64,000 bases of DNA. Source: Sutcliffiella horikoshii (GTDB taxonomy: Bacteria; Bacillota; Bacilli; Bacillales; Bacillaceae_I). Of the stretch, positions 1 through 8,818 are shown piece by piece (the first letter of the stretch is position 1; each line of letters starts with the position of its first letter). Under the pieces are notes generated by a model. That model worked only from the letters and a program-made list of their open reading frames with translations, did not search any database and was not told the DNA's origin. Location of the stretch: the NCBI RefSeq assembly GCF_008180725.1, contig NZ_VTEV01000002.1, forward strand, positions 528,426-592,425, read 5' to 3'. A program made the translations under genes and the position numbers.

Positions 1-2390
1 AAGGTGCAAAAGTGACAGCTCCTAAAGAGCTTACACTGGCAGCTGGTGAAACGAAAGAATTCACTGTATCCATTGACTTTGCTAATGCAAAAGTTCCTGG
101 TTTTAAAGCGGATGGCACACCTACAACTATGGACCTTATGGAAAATATTTTTGTAGAAGGTTTTGTTACACTTTCTCATAAATATGAAGCGGATCTTTCT
201 GTTCCATTCTTAGGGTTCTATGGTGATTGGAGCGCTCCTTCTGTAATGGATGGTTTCAAGGTATTGGAAGAAGACAAATACTATGAAGCTGGATTCCCTT
301 CTGACGCTGTAGATGAAGCTACTCGCTTCATTAACCATTTAGAAAATGAAGATGGAAGCCTATATTATGGTATCAGCCCGAATGGAGATACTTGGAACGA
401 TAGCATTAACTTCATTAATGCATACCTTCGTAATGCAAAAGAAGTACAATACAATGTACTTGACGAAAATGGGAAGAAAGTTCGTACAATCTTATCTTCC
501 AACTACGTAAGAAAGACTTATTATAATGCTGGAACCGGTTCATACTATTCCTTGAATGCTGATCGCGCATGGGATGGAACGGTTAAAGGCAATGTAGTTG
601 CTGACGGTAAATACTATTATGAAATCAACGCTCTAGTTGATGGAACAGATAAATGGCAATCCAAAAAGATCCCAGTTGTAGTTGATACTACTGCTCCAGC
701 AGTGGAAATCACATCTTTTGATGAAGAGACTGGGGAACTTGAATGGACTGCTGCTGATACAGGTGTAGGCATTGACTTAATTCTTGTTTACGTCAATGGT
801 GAAGCGATGGAACTTGCGGCTGATGCTACAAGCGTAACGTTACCTACATCTGATATTAATGACATTGAAGTACTTGCAGTAGACAAAGTGATGAATATCG
901 GTTTCGATACGTACACTTTTGGTGATGGTACAGAGCCTGTAATATTCATGAATGATCCAGAACCATTTGGAGCATATGGAACAAATGAAGTTCCGGTGTC
1001 TGGTTATGTAACAGATGACGTACGTGTGGAAAAAGTAATGGTAAATGGCAATGAAGTAGCTACTACTCTAGTAAATGAAGAGGGAGAAGACCGCTACAAA
1101 TTCGAAACGACAGTAACATATGAAGAAGATGGATATTACGATGTTCTTATCACGGCTTTAGACGGCGCTGGTAATGAATTTGGAATCTCCAGAAAGGTTT
1201 TCGTTGACACAACAGTGCCAACATTAACTGTAGATGTACCGAAGTTTGTTGATATGGATGTAGAGGAAGTAACAGCTCTTACTCTATTAGAAGACAACTT
1301 CAACTATGTTTCTCTACACGTTGATGACAACCATGAATTTGAACAGCCTTTCACAAGCCCTGTGAAAATCATGGAGCCTGCTAGCGTGGAATATGAAACT
1401 ACTTTAAGCTTAAAACCAGGTAACAACCACTTTGTTTTCACTTTAACAGACCTAGGTGGAAACACAGTAACTCAAGAAGTAACTGTTTACCGTAATGAAG
1501 TTGCAGAGCGTGTAGATCGCCTAAGAGGAGCAGATCGTTATGCAACTGCAGTAGAATTAAGTAAAGAAGGCTGGGAGCAGTCTGATGTAGTGGTAATTGC
1601 ACGTGGAGACAATTATGCGGATGCACTTGCTGGTGTACCGTTGGCTCATAAATACAATGCACCACTATTATTAACAAAAACTGGATCTCTACCAGATGCT
1701 ACGAAAGCTGAGATTGAGAGATTAGGAGCGAAGAAAGTTTACATCCTTGGTGGAACTGCCGCTGTAAGCAAAGATGTGGAAGATACTTTCAAAGCACATG
1801 GTCTTGAAGTGAAGCGTCTATCCGGTTCTGACAGATGGTCTACTGCTGGGGCGATTGCTACAGAGGTTGCACCAAATGGAGCGAACGGAGTAGTAGTTGT
1901 TAATGGCAAGAACTTCCCTGATGCTTTATCTGTTGCTTCTTATGCAGCACAAAACGGCATGCCGATCCTATTAACGAACCAAGAAGAATTACCTAAACAA
2001 ACAAATGCAGCACTAATCGCACTTAGCCCTAAACAAGCTATTGTTGTCGGTGGTACAGCGGCTGTTTCTGATAACGTATTGAAATCCCTTCCAAATCCTA
2101 AGAGAATTGGTGGAAAAGATCGTTACGAAACTGCTGTAAATGTTGCGAAGCATTTTGATTTAGATGCAAACCATTACTATGTTGCGACTGGAAAGCAGTT
2201 TGCAGATGCTCTAGCTGGTGCAGCACTTGCTGCTAATGGCCATACTGGTATTTTATTAGTTGGTACTAGCGTTTCTGAGCATGTTGAAGGATTCTTAACT
2301 TCTGAGGGAGTAGATACTTTGACTGTAATTGGTGGAGAAAATGCTGTTTCTGCTACAGTGTTTGAGCACCTTACAAAAATCGTAAAGTAA
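1..2390 (+). CDS. C-terminal part of a cell-wall S8 (lactocepin/Vpr-like) protease with three CWB2 modules, 5' end outside window
   Basis: The open frame runs in from the left edge (first whole codon at 3), so the apparent GTG at 12 is not a real start. The visible part begins inside an Fn3-like domain. The segments FVEGFV and LGFYGDW are typical of the domain that follows the catalytic part of lactocepin/C5a-peptidase-type S8 proteases. Two or more Ig-like domains follow (VDTTAPAVEI near nt 690, VDTTVPTLTV near nt 1210). Three CWB2 repeats end the protein, opening with RLRGADRYATA (nt 1518), RLSGSDRWSTA (1816) and RIGGKDRYETA (2103). CWB2 modules are known to hold proteins to anionic wall polymers. 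The catalytic triad is not in the window, so protease identity is inferred from the accessory domains. A terminator follows directly. Confidence 0.8.
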   Translation, partial: GAKVTAPKELTLAAGETKEFTVSIDFANAKVPGFKADGTPTTMDLMENIFVEGFVTLSHKYEADLSVPFLGFYGDWSAPSVMDGFKVLEEDKYYEAGFPSDAVDEATRFINHLENEDGSLYYGISPNGDTWNDSINFINAYLRNAKEVQYNVLDENGKKVRTILSSNYVRKTYYNAGTGSYYSLNADRAWDGTVKGNVVADGKYYYEINALVDGTDKWQSKKIPVVVDTTAPAVEITSFDEETGELEWTAADTGVGIDLILVYVNGEAMELAADATSVTLPTSDINDIEVLAVDKVMNIGFDTYTFGDGTEPVIFMNDPEPFGAYGTNEVPVSGYVTDDVRVEKVMVNGNEVATTLVNEEGEDRYKFETTVTYEEDGYYDVLITALDGAGNEFGISRKVFVDTTVPTLTVDVPKFVDMDVEEVTALTLLEDNFNYVSLHVDDNHEFEQPFTSPVKIMEPASVEYETTLSLKPGNNHFVFTLTDLGGNTVTQEVTVYRNEVAERVDRLRGADRYATAVELSKEGWEQSDVVVIARGDNYADALAGVPLAHKYNAPLLLTKTGSLPDATKAEIERLGAKKVYILGGTAAVSKDVEDTFKAHGLEVKRLSGSDRWSTAGAIATEVAPNGANGVVVVNGKNFPDALSVASYAAQNGMPILLTNQEELPKQTNAALIALSPKQAIVVGGTAAVSDNVLKSLPNPKRIGGKDRYETAVNVAKHFDLDANHYYVATGKQFADALAGAALAANGHTGILLVGTSVSEHVEGFLTSEGVDTLTVIGGENAVSATVFEHLTKIVK

Positions 2391-2408
2391 TAGTTTGGTT
2401 GTAATGAA

Positions 2409-2440
2409 GCCGCTGGAGGGGAACCTCTGGCGGCTTTTTT
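2409..2440 (+). terminator. Rho-independent terminator after the S8-CWB2 gene
   Basis: GCCGCTGGAGG (2409-2419) pairs with CCTCTGGCGGC (2424-2434) with two wobble pairs, and six T follow. Confidence 0.85.
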
Positions 2441-2460
2441 CGGTGTTTAGGAAATTCTTG

Positions 2461-3061
2461 ATCGCCGATATGAAGACCTCGGTGACGAGAAATTAGGAGG
2501 AGAGAGGTCCTCATCGCCGATATGAAGACCTCGGTGACGAGAAATTAGGAGGAGAGAGGTCTTGATCGCCGTTATGAAGACCTCAGTGACGAGAAATTAG
2601 GAGAAGAGAGGTCTTCATCGCCGTTATGAAGACCTCAGTGACGAGAAATTAGGAGGAGAGAGGTCCTCATCGCCGTTATGAAGACCTCAGTGACGAGAAA
2701 TTAGGAGAAGAGAGGTCTTCATCGCCGTTATGAAGACCTCAGTGACGAGAAATTAGGAGAAGAGAGGTCCTCATCGCCGATATGAAGACCTCAGTGACGA
2801 GAAACCAGGAGGAGAGAGGTCCTCATCGCCGATATGAAGACCTCAGTGACGAGAAATTAGGAGGAGAGAGGTCCTCATCGCCGATATGAAGACCTCGGTG
2901 ACGAGAAATTAGGAGGAGAGAGGTCCTCATCGCCGATATGAAGACCTCGGTGACGAGAAATTAGGAGGAGAGAGGTCCTCATCGCCGATATGAAGACCTC
3001 AGTGACAAGAAATTAGGAGAAGAGAGGTCCTCATCGCCGGTATGAAGACCTCAGTGACAAG
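2461..3061. repeat. 52-bp tandem repeat array A, about 11.5 copies
   Basis: Units begin with ATCGCCG at 2461, 2513, 2565, 2617, 2669, 2721, 2773, 2825, 2877, 2929, 2981 and 3033. The spacing is exactly 52 bp every time, without an indel. Copies differ only at a few bases (GATAT/GTTAT, GGTCCTC/GGTCTTC, CTCGGTG/CTCAGTG). The junction of adjacent units forms a hairpin: GAGGTCTTCAT, loop CGCCGTT, ATGAAGACCTC (11-bp perfect stem in some copies). The period is not a multiple of three, which argues against a coding role. There are no unique spacers, so it is not a CRISPR array. Confidence 0.95.
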
Positions 3062-3345
3062 GGATTTTATTGAAATAGTCAAATATGAGAGCCGGCCAAG
3101 GCCTATTTTTCAAAGCTATGCGAAAAGCGAGAAAACGTCTCATGAGATTAAGTTGAGACGTGGTTTTAGGTCGCGTTAGCGGTTTTGTTCTTGATATAAA
3201 ACCGGATCAATATTTCTAGTGCTTTTGATTTATTTTTCGCGAGGAGTTGTTAGGTTAAACCCTTATTTATTGCAATATTCTTATTAATTATTATGAGATG
3301 TAATTATAAAAAATGTAAAAAACGACACAATTCTGTAATTTACGA
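3062..3345. other. Intergenic stretch without a recognisable gene; one strong hairpin
   Basis: Between array A and the amidase promoter I see no coding frame with a ribosome binding site. ACGTCTCA (3135-3142) and TGAGACGT (3154-3161) form an 8-bp stem with an 11-nt loop. It is not followed by a T run, so it is not a normal terminator. Its role is unknown. Confidence 0.5.
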
Positions 3346-3354
3346 TGGTATAAT
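3346..3354 (+). promoter_or_regulatory. Extended -10 promoter of the amidase-lipoprotein-SpoIID operon
   Basis: TGG-TATAAT at 3346-3354 is a perfect extended -10 element about 40 bp before the GTG start. The -35 region (CACAAT near 3326) is poor, as is common with extended -10 promoters. Confidence 0.55.
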
Positions 3355-3394
3355 ATAGCAAGATTCGATAATTTTTTCATTCTTGGGAGGTTAA

Positions 3395-5497
3395 GTGTTA
3401 ATTGTGAATTATTTTAAGATTTGTAGTTTGCTAGTGTTCTTATTTTTTATGGCACCTATCGTTTCTTTTGCAGAAAAGGTACTAGTTATTGATCCCGGTC
3501 ATGGAGGGAAATTTTCCGGTACTTGTGGGTTCTCAGGTAATCAAACCGGCTATTGCGAGAAACATGCTAACTTAGATGTAGCAATCCGTTTAAAAGAATT
3601 GCTGAAGAACACAGATATTAAGGTTTTTATGACACGTGAATCCAACAATAAAGATTTTGCTGCAACTTCAAAGGAAGATTTGATTCAAAGAATGGTAGTG
3701 GCAAATAATTTTGTTAAAGGTAACAATGATGAAAGTTTGTTTCTTTCGATTCACCATAACGCACATGCGACTTCTCAAGTGCCAAAAGGATTTGAGACCT
3801 TTTACTATGATTACAGTGCAATGAGTGAGTCAGAAAAACAGTATCCACCAGACCCAATCCAAGTAGGATTAGCGGCAGAAAGTGGAAGATATGCTACGTT
3901 GGTACATAATTCAACACTAAGTAAAATTAGACAAGTTGATAATAAATACATTGACAGGGGTCTTCACAACGATCAAGCATTTTTTGTTATTAGAAATGCG
4001 CAAATGCCATCTGTTCTTGTGGAGTTGGGCTTCATGACGAATAAGGAAGAAGAGAAGTTGATCAAAACCTCTCAATTCCAGCAAAATGCTGCTCAAGGTT
4101 TGGCAACAGCGGTCATTAATTACTTCAAAATCTATGAAGTGTATGATAAAGATCGTAATAAACTCTCAATTTTTGATAAAAAAGAAGATGCACTGAACTA
4201 TGCAAAAAAACAAACAAAATTTGTGGAAGTATGGGATAAGGATAAGCAACAAACCATCTTCACAAGTGATAAATTCAAAGTTTACGATAAATTGAATGGT
4301 TTATTGCAAGAGTTCTTTACAGAACAAGATGCCATCAATTTTGCCAAGAACCGCAAAAATACGAGAGTTGTTCAGGAAAAGACAGGGTTCATCGTTTGGT
4401 CGGATTATATTACGCCAAAGTATGAAGTGTACAGTCAGGATAAGCTTGTAGGAAAGTATCTTGATTATGACTATGCCCTAAATACGGCTAAAGCAAGTAC
4501 TAATTCTAAAATTACCGTAATTGGTACAAATGAAGTCGCTTGGACAAATATTAGCGGAGTCCCAGTAAATCGGGTAGTGGATGTAGAGAGACTTTCTGGT
4601 ACAGATAGATACTTAACTGCTATCGAGACATCTAAAAAAATCTATCCAAATGGTTTTGATGAAGTTAAGGAAGAAAAAACGGTGATTTTAGCAACAGGTA
4701 AGACATTTGCAGATGCCCTATCTGCTGGACCACTAGCTTCAAAATATGGCAATGCACCAATCTTACTTTCCAGAGACACAAAATTGAACGAAGAAGTACT
4801 CGCAGAAATCACTCGTCTAAGAGCAAATAAGGTGGTAATCATCGGAGGACATGGTGCGGTTCCGGAACAAGCGGAAATCACTCTTCGTAATAGTGGCTTG
4901 GAAGTAGAAAGAATCTCAGGTAAAGACCGATATGAAACGAATAGAGCCATCCTAGCCGAACTGGGAGATGTAAGTGGCGTATTCTTAGCTTCCGGGCAAG
5001 GATTTGCAGATGCTCTTGCAGCGGCACCGATTGCTGCGAAAAAAGGCTGGGGAATTCTATTGACTGAGCAAAGCTGGATTTCGCATCATGCGATCCCTTA
5101 TATGACAGGAAAAGAAGTTGTCATAGTCGGAGGAACAGCAGCGGTGTCAACGAAAGTAGAAGATTCCATTACGAATGCAAGTAAAATCACTAGATTATCT
5201 GGAGCTAATAGATACGAAACACTGGCACAACTATTGTGGAATTTCTCGAGCGATCTTCAAGGTGAAACGGTTCTTGTATCAACAGGCCAAAACTTCCCTG
5301 ATGCATTAGTTTCAGCGCCTTTAGCCATTCATAATGGTGCTCCACTAGTACTTGTAGGGAATAGCAGAAACAATAATGTCGAGTCCTTCCTGATGGCTTA
5401 TACAAATGACGTGAAAGTAAATAAAGTAGAAATTATCGGAGGAACAAGTGCGATCAATGATACACAAATTTCTACGATTACTACAAAACTAAAATAA
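3395..5497 (+). CDS. N-acetylmuramoyl-L-alanine amidase (Amidase_3) with CWB2 anchor, LytC-like
   Basis: Predicted to cut the amide bond between muramic acid and the stem peptide of peptidoglycan. It has a short signal peptide (about residues 1-26). The Amidase_3 domain (about 28-245) shows VIDPGHGG (zinc His), the CEKHANLD glutamate, SIHHNAH (zinc His) and VELGFMTN (catalytic Glu). Residues about 246-395 are three divergent repeats of a small domain I cannot name (YEVYDKD, FKVYDKL, YEVYSQD). Three CWB2 modules follow, from about residue 396 (RLSGTDRYLTA, RISGKDRYETN, RLSGANRYETL). B. subtilis LytC has the same two parts but with CWB2 first. Start: GTG 3395 follows GGGAGG by only 4 nt; GTG 3404 (13 nt) is an alternative. 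It is first in an operon with a lipoprotein and a SpoIID-domain protein. Confidence 0.9.
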   Translation: MLIVNYFKICSLLVFLFFMAPIVSFAEKVLVIDPGHGGKFSGTCGFSGNQTGYCEKHANLDVAIRLKELLKNTDIKVFMTRESNNKDFAATSKEDLIQRMVVANNFVKGNNDESLFLSIHHNAHATSQVPKGFETFYYDYSAMSESEKQYPPDPIQVGLAAESGRYATLVHNSTLSKIRQVDNKYIDRGLHNDQAFFVIRNAQMPSVLVELGFMTNKEEEKLIKTSQFQQNAAQGLATAVINYFKIYEVYDKDRNKLSIFDKKEDALNYAKKQTKFVEVWDKDKQQTIFTSDKFKVYDKLNGLLQEFFTEQDAINFAKNRKNTRVVQEKTGFIVWSDYITPKYEVYSQDKLVGKYLDYDYALNTAKASTNSKITVIGTNEVAWTNISGVPVNRVVDVERLSGTDRYLTAIETSKKIYPNGFDEVKEEKTVILATGKTFADALSAGPLASKYGNAPILLSRDTKLNEEVLAEITRLRANKVVIIGGHGAVPEQAEITLRNSGLEVERISGKDRYETNRAILAELGDVSGVFLASGQGFADALAAAPIAAKKGWGILLTEQSWISHHAIPYMTGKEVVIVGGTAAVSTKVEDSITNASKITRLSGANRYETLAQLLWNFSSDLQGETVLVSTGQNFPDALVSAPLAIHNGAPLVLVGNSRNNNVESFLMAYTNDVKVNKVEIIGGTSAINDTQISTITTKLK

Positions 5498-5503
5498 CAA
5501 ACA

Positions 5504-5541
5504 GAAGACTCGATAAGACCTATTCTTATCGAGCTTCTTTT
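5504..5541 (+). terminator. Terminator or attenuator between amidase and lipoprotein genes
   Basis: CTCGATAAGA (5509-5518) pairs perfectly with TCTTATCGAG (5524-5533), outer GAAG/CTTC arms extend it, then TTTT. It ends just before the ribosome binding site of the next gene, so it may give partial readthrough. Confidence 0.75.
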
Positions 5542-5555
5542 GAAAGGTGATTGTT

Positions 5556-6293
5556 TTGCAAAAGTCTTATCTAGTAATTGTTTTAACCTGCTTATTGTTA
5601 GTAATCTCAGCTTGCTCTAAAACAGAAGAAAAAGAAATTGTAACAAATAATGAAATGAACTCAGAAACACAAGAATCTACTTCAGAAGATACCGGTTCTG
5701 CCGATACTAATGAAGACGAGGAAACAACAGTAGAAGAAAAACCTGAAGAGGATTCTTCAACCGATGAAACGGATGAAAGTGAAACACCTTCAGACCCTGG
5801 TTTTAAGGTATATCAACCAAGCGTTGGCTGGGAAAAGAAGTTCACTGACGGCGAAGACATTGTTGTTACAGAGAAGGTCATTGCTGCCAATGATGAATAT
5901 GTGCAGCTTGCAATGATGGTTGGAGGGAATCAGTCTATTCAAATCTATAAATGGACACCAACTCAAGTGGCTCTCGTTTATGAAGAGGTATCAGTAGATG
6001 ACGCATCTGTTAACCTGTTAGATTCGTTTACACCGAACGAAAATCCGGAAGTCTTGCTTTCAGAAACATCTGCACAATGGGAATTAGTAGAAAGCGGCGT
6101 CAAGTTGGATGTAGTATATGGTTCATTTGAAGATGTGTATGTCATTAAGAAAGTGACAGATGAAGTAGAGGATGCTGATACCATCTATACTCGTTATTAT
6201 GCTCCTGGTTATGGATTAGTAAAAGAAACATACGAAGTGACTGGAGAATATGGTTATTCCGGGAAATCGGAGCTTGAAGTTGTAAAAAAATAA
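5556..6293 (+). CDS. Acidic secreted lipoprotein, LytA-like position
   Basis: The lipobox LLLVISAC lies near residue 20, followed by about 60 residues extremely rich in Glu, Asp, Ser and Thr, then a folded C-terminal part of about 160 residues (from FKVYQPSVGW) that I do not recognise. I prefer TTG 5556 over the upstream GTG 5547, because GAAAGG at 5542-5547 is then correctly spaced. It lies between an amidase and a SpoIID-domain protein. In B. subtilis the acidic lipoprotein LytA is encoded with LytB and LytC, so a role in handling the amidase at the membrane/wall boundary is plausible. That is inference from position and composition; no homology to LytA can be shown here. Confidence 0.75.
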   Translation: MQKSYLVIVLTCLLLVISACSKTEEKEIVTNNEMNSETQESTSEDTGSADTNEDEETTVEEKPEEDSSTDETDESETPSDPGFKVYQPSVGWEKKFTDGEDIVVTEKVIAANDEYVQLAMMVGGNQSIQIYKWTPTQVALVYEEVSVDDASVNLLDSFTPNENPEVLLSETSAQWELVESGVKLDVVYGSFEDVYVIKKVTDEVEDADTIYTRYYAPGYGLVKETYEVTGEYGYSGKSELEVVKK

Positions 6294-6320
6294 GAAAAGA
6301 AACACAATGGGGGAAGAAAA

Positions 6321-8621
6321 ATGAAAAAGTGGATTGTTTCATTGCTTGTGGCATGCCTTGTTTTCCTGCCGAGCCTCACACAAGTAGAGGCTTCGTCTGG
6401 AGCTTCCATACCAAATGAGGTTTCTGTGAAATTAAAGTATCACCTGAAAGAAAGAAAGACAATTCCTTTCAACTTCAACGGGACCTATCAATTGGCAGGC
6501 AGTGATTTTGAGCTTAAGCAAGATAGAAATTATGAAGTGAAATTGAACGGCAGTGTGATTGAACTCTATGAAAATAGCAAAAAAATCAAGAGCTTTAATC
6601 AAACCTTTGAAATTAAACCGGTTAAGTACGGAAAAAGCAATTACATTCGTCTAAATAAACGTCCTTATTTAGGAAGCATTCGGTTTACGATTGAAAATAA
6701 TTATCTAGTTCCTGTCAACAAATTGCCGATGGAAGATTACCTAAAAGGCGTGTTGCCAAGCGAAATCTACCCTAGCTGGCATATTGAAGCATTAAAGGCT
6801 CAAGCAGTTGCGGCAAGGACTTATGCGTTAAAAAGAGTCCATTATATAATCACGGATGATGTTGGATCACAGCGTTATGACGGTTACATTTGGTGGGATG
6901 AATCCAAGTATGCCAACACAAACAAGGCAGTAAACGCTACAAAAGGTCAGGTTCTTACATATAAGGGCAGTCTGATTGATGCTGTATTCAGTTCGAATAA
7001 TGGTGGATATATTGAGGCAAATAAAGGAGCATGGCCTGGTGGCTCCCAGTTGGATTATTTAAAGGCAAAGGCAGATCCTTACGATCCAGCTTTTGATTGG
7101 AACCTTATGTTAAGATCCCAACAAATCGAAGTAGAAAGCCTAGACCTAGAAGTACCACAGGAATGGTGGGGAACAACACAGGAAATTGGCGTGCAAAATC
7201 CACTTAAGTTTGCAAGCACAGATGAAGCAAAAGTAATCAACAATGTGAAAAATCACATAAAGAACAATACCCCTGCGTTGAAAGAAGCTAACATTAAAAT
7301 AGTTGGAATCAACGATGTGGCAGTTTCCAACTCTACCACACCTGGACAAAGAAGAACTCACGGCAGTTATACTATTGAATATTTTGTTCAAAATAAAGAT
7401 GGAAGCTTTGTCATGGAAACAACAAATGTGGATAACGAGGAGATAACACGCCTTAAGGTTCACACTTTTGAACAGGTGAATAGCCCGATTGCAGCTATGC
7501 GTGGGATATTTGGAATCAATGATTTCAAGAGTCACTTTGTCACTTCCATCAGCCTAAAAGATGGAGTCTATGACATCAAAGGTAAAGGTTGGGGCCATGG
7601 TGTAGGGATGAGTCAGTATGGTGCAAAAGCTATGGCGGACCAAGGGAAATCATATACAGATATTCTAGAATTCTATTATGAGGGATCCACTTTCTCTAAC
7701 TATATCTCTGATCACATCAATAACAGTTTAAGAGGTTCAGACCGCTATGAAACTAGTACAGCCATTGCAAAATACGGATGGGATCAAGGCTTCCAAACAG
7801 TGGTTATCGGTCGTGGAGACAATCCGGTTGATGCACTGACTGGAAGTGTGTTGGCAAAAAAGTATGATGCACCATTATTGTTGGTAAAAACAGACGAGTT
7901 ACCAAGCTCTGTTAAAGAATTGTTATCAACACAAACTATTCACCAAATCTTTGTATTAGGTGGACAATCTGCTATTTCTGATAAAACAGTGTCAGAGTTG
8001 AGCCAATATGCAACTCAAGTTACACGAATCAAAGGCAGTGACCGCTATGACACTTCTGTGGAAGTAGCGACGAATATAGATGCTGAAGGAGAAGTTATCC
8101 TTACTTCAGGAAGTTCTACCTCCCCGGATGCATTATCGGTTGCGTCTCATGCTGCTTTAAATCAAATTCCGATTCTTTTCACTAAGGTAGATGAATTACC
8201 GGAGAGTGTGGAGAAGTATCTAAAAGATAACAATGTGAAAAAGGCAACCATCATTGGTGGTGGGAATGCCGTTTCCACTGAAGTAGAGGCGGAATTGTCT
8301 AACCTTGTTGGAGAAGTGAAACGTGTCAGCGGGCCAGACCGCTACGCGACAAGTGTAGCCATTGTAAATGAGTACAATTTAGATCCGCGTAACCTTTTCT
8401 TTGCTCGCGGAGAACAATTTATTGATGCTCTTCCTGGATCTGTACTTGCTGCCAAAATGGATGCACCACTTCTATTAACAAAGAAAGATACATTGCCTGA
8501 TGTTGTATCTGATTATATCAATGAAAACATCCATTACGTTCCTTCTATTCATTATTTGGGCGGAACAGGAGCAATTTCGGAAGGTACGAGAAGCGAAATT
8601 GAATCTAACATATTGAAGTAA
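6321..8621 (+). CDS. SpoIID/LytB-domain protein with three CWB2 modules
   Basis: Signal peptide (about 1-25, ending TQVEAS). A SpoIID/LytB domain follows: MEDYLKGVLPSEIYPSW near residue 140 contains the glutamate that is catalytic in SpoIID, then AQAVAARTYAL, and the family-typical GWGHGVGMSQYGAKAM near residue 427. SpoIID is a lytic transglycosylase acting on denuded glycan strands; LytB is the modifier of amidase LytC. From about residue 470 three CWB2 modules follow (SLRGSDRYETS, RIKGSDRYDTS, RVSGPDRYATS). The ribosome binding site GGGGGAAG precedes ATG 6321. It is the third gene of the amidase-lipoprotein-SpoIID set, separated from the lipoprotein by 27 bp, and ends in a terminator. Likely works with the amidase in vegetative wall turnover; activity itself is inferred. 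Confidence 0.88.
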   Translation: MKKWIVSLLVACLVFLPSLTQVEASSGASIPNEVSVKLKYHLKERKTIPFNFNGTYQLAGSDFELKQDRNYEVKLNGSVIELYENSKKIKSFNQTFEIKPVKYGKSNYIRLNKRPYLGSIRFTIENNYLVPVNKLPMEDYLKGVLPSEIYPSWHIEALKAQAVAARTYALKRVHYIITDDVGSQRYDGYIWWDESKYANTNKAVNATKGQVLTYKGSLIDAVFSSNNGGYIEANKGAWPGGSQLDYLKAKADPYDPAFDWNLMLRSQQIEVESLDLEVPQEWWGTTQEIGVQNPLKFASTDEAKVINNVKNHIKNNTPALKEANIKIVGINDVAVSNSTTPGQRRTHGSYTIEYFVQNKDGSFVMETTNVDNEEITRLKVHTFEQVNSPIAAMRGIFGINDFKSHFVTSISLKDGVYDIKGKGWGHGVGMSQYGAKAMADQGKSYTDILEFYYEGSTFSNYISDHINNSLRGSDRYETSTAIAKYGWDQGFQTVVIGRGDNPVDALTGSVLAKKYDAPLLLVKTDELPSSVKELLSTQTIHQIFVLGGQSAISDKTVSELSQYATQVTRIKGSDRYDTSVEVATNIDAEGEVILTSGSSTSPDALSVASHAALNQIPILFTKVDELPESVEKYLKDNNVKKATIIGGGNAVSTEVEAELSNLVGEVKRVSGPDRYATSVAIVNEYNLDPRNLFFARGEQFIDALPGSVLAAKMDAPLLLTKKDTLPDVVSDYINENIHYVPSIHYLGGTGAISEGTRSEIESNILK

Positions 8622-8627
8622 AAGAAA

Positions 8628-8655
8628 AGCTGTCCTTACTTGGGGCAGCTTTTTG
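8628..8655 (+). terminator. Terminator after the SpoIID-CWB2 gene
   Basis: AGCTGTCC (8628-8635) pairs with GGGGCAGCT (8642-8650) followed by T5. Confidence 0.75.
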
Positions 8656-8677
8656 TGTTAATTAGATTTCTAGCTGT

Positions 8678-8711
8678 GGAAAGCGAAGCCATTTGCGGAA
8701 ATCAACAGCGG
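8678..8711. repeat. Fragment of a dispersed intergenic repeat
   Basis: GGAAAGCGAAGCC, five variable bases, then CGGAAATCAACAGCGG. This is almost the exact reverse complement of 35583-35616 inside the palindromic repeat downstream of flgL. It appears to be a truncated copy. Confidence 0.7.
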
Positions 8712-8818
8712 AGTCAAAGCAACCCAAAATGAATCAAAGTTTTAGTTATTTCGACTTTTATGTATAATAAATGAAGTATGTATGGAATTGTACTTAATGA
8801 TGTGGAGGAACCTTTTTT

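Noticed and set aside
2461-3061. Repeated GCCGATAT in array A, identical to the sigma-D -10 consensus
   Set aside because: No TAAA stands 15 bp upstream in the units (the place holds part of GAGAGAGGTC), so these are not credible sigma-D promoters; several copies also read GCCGTTAT.
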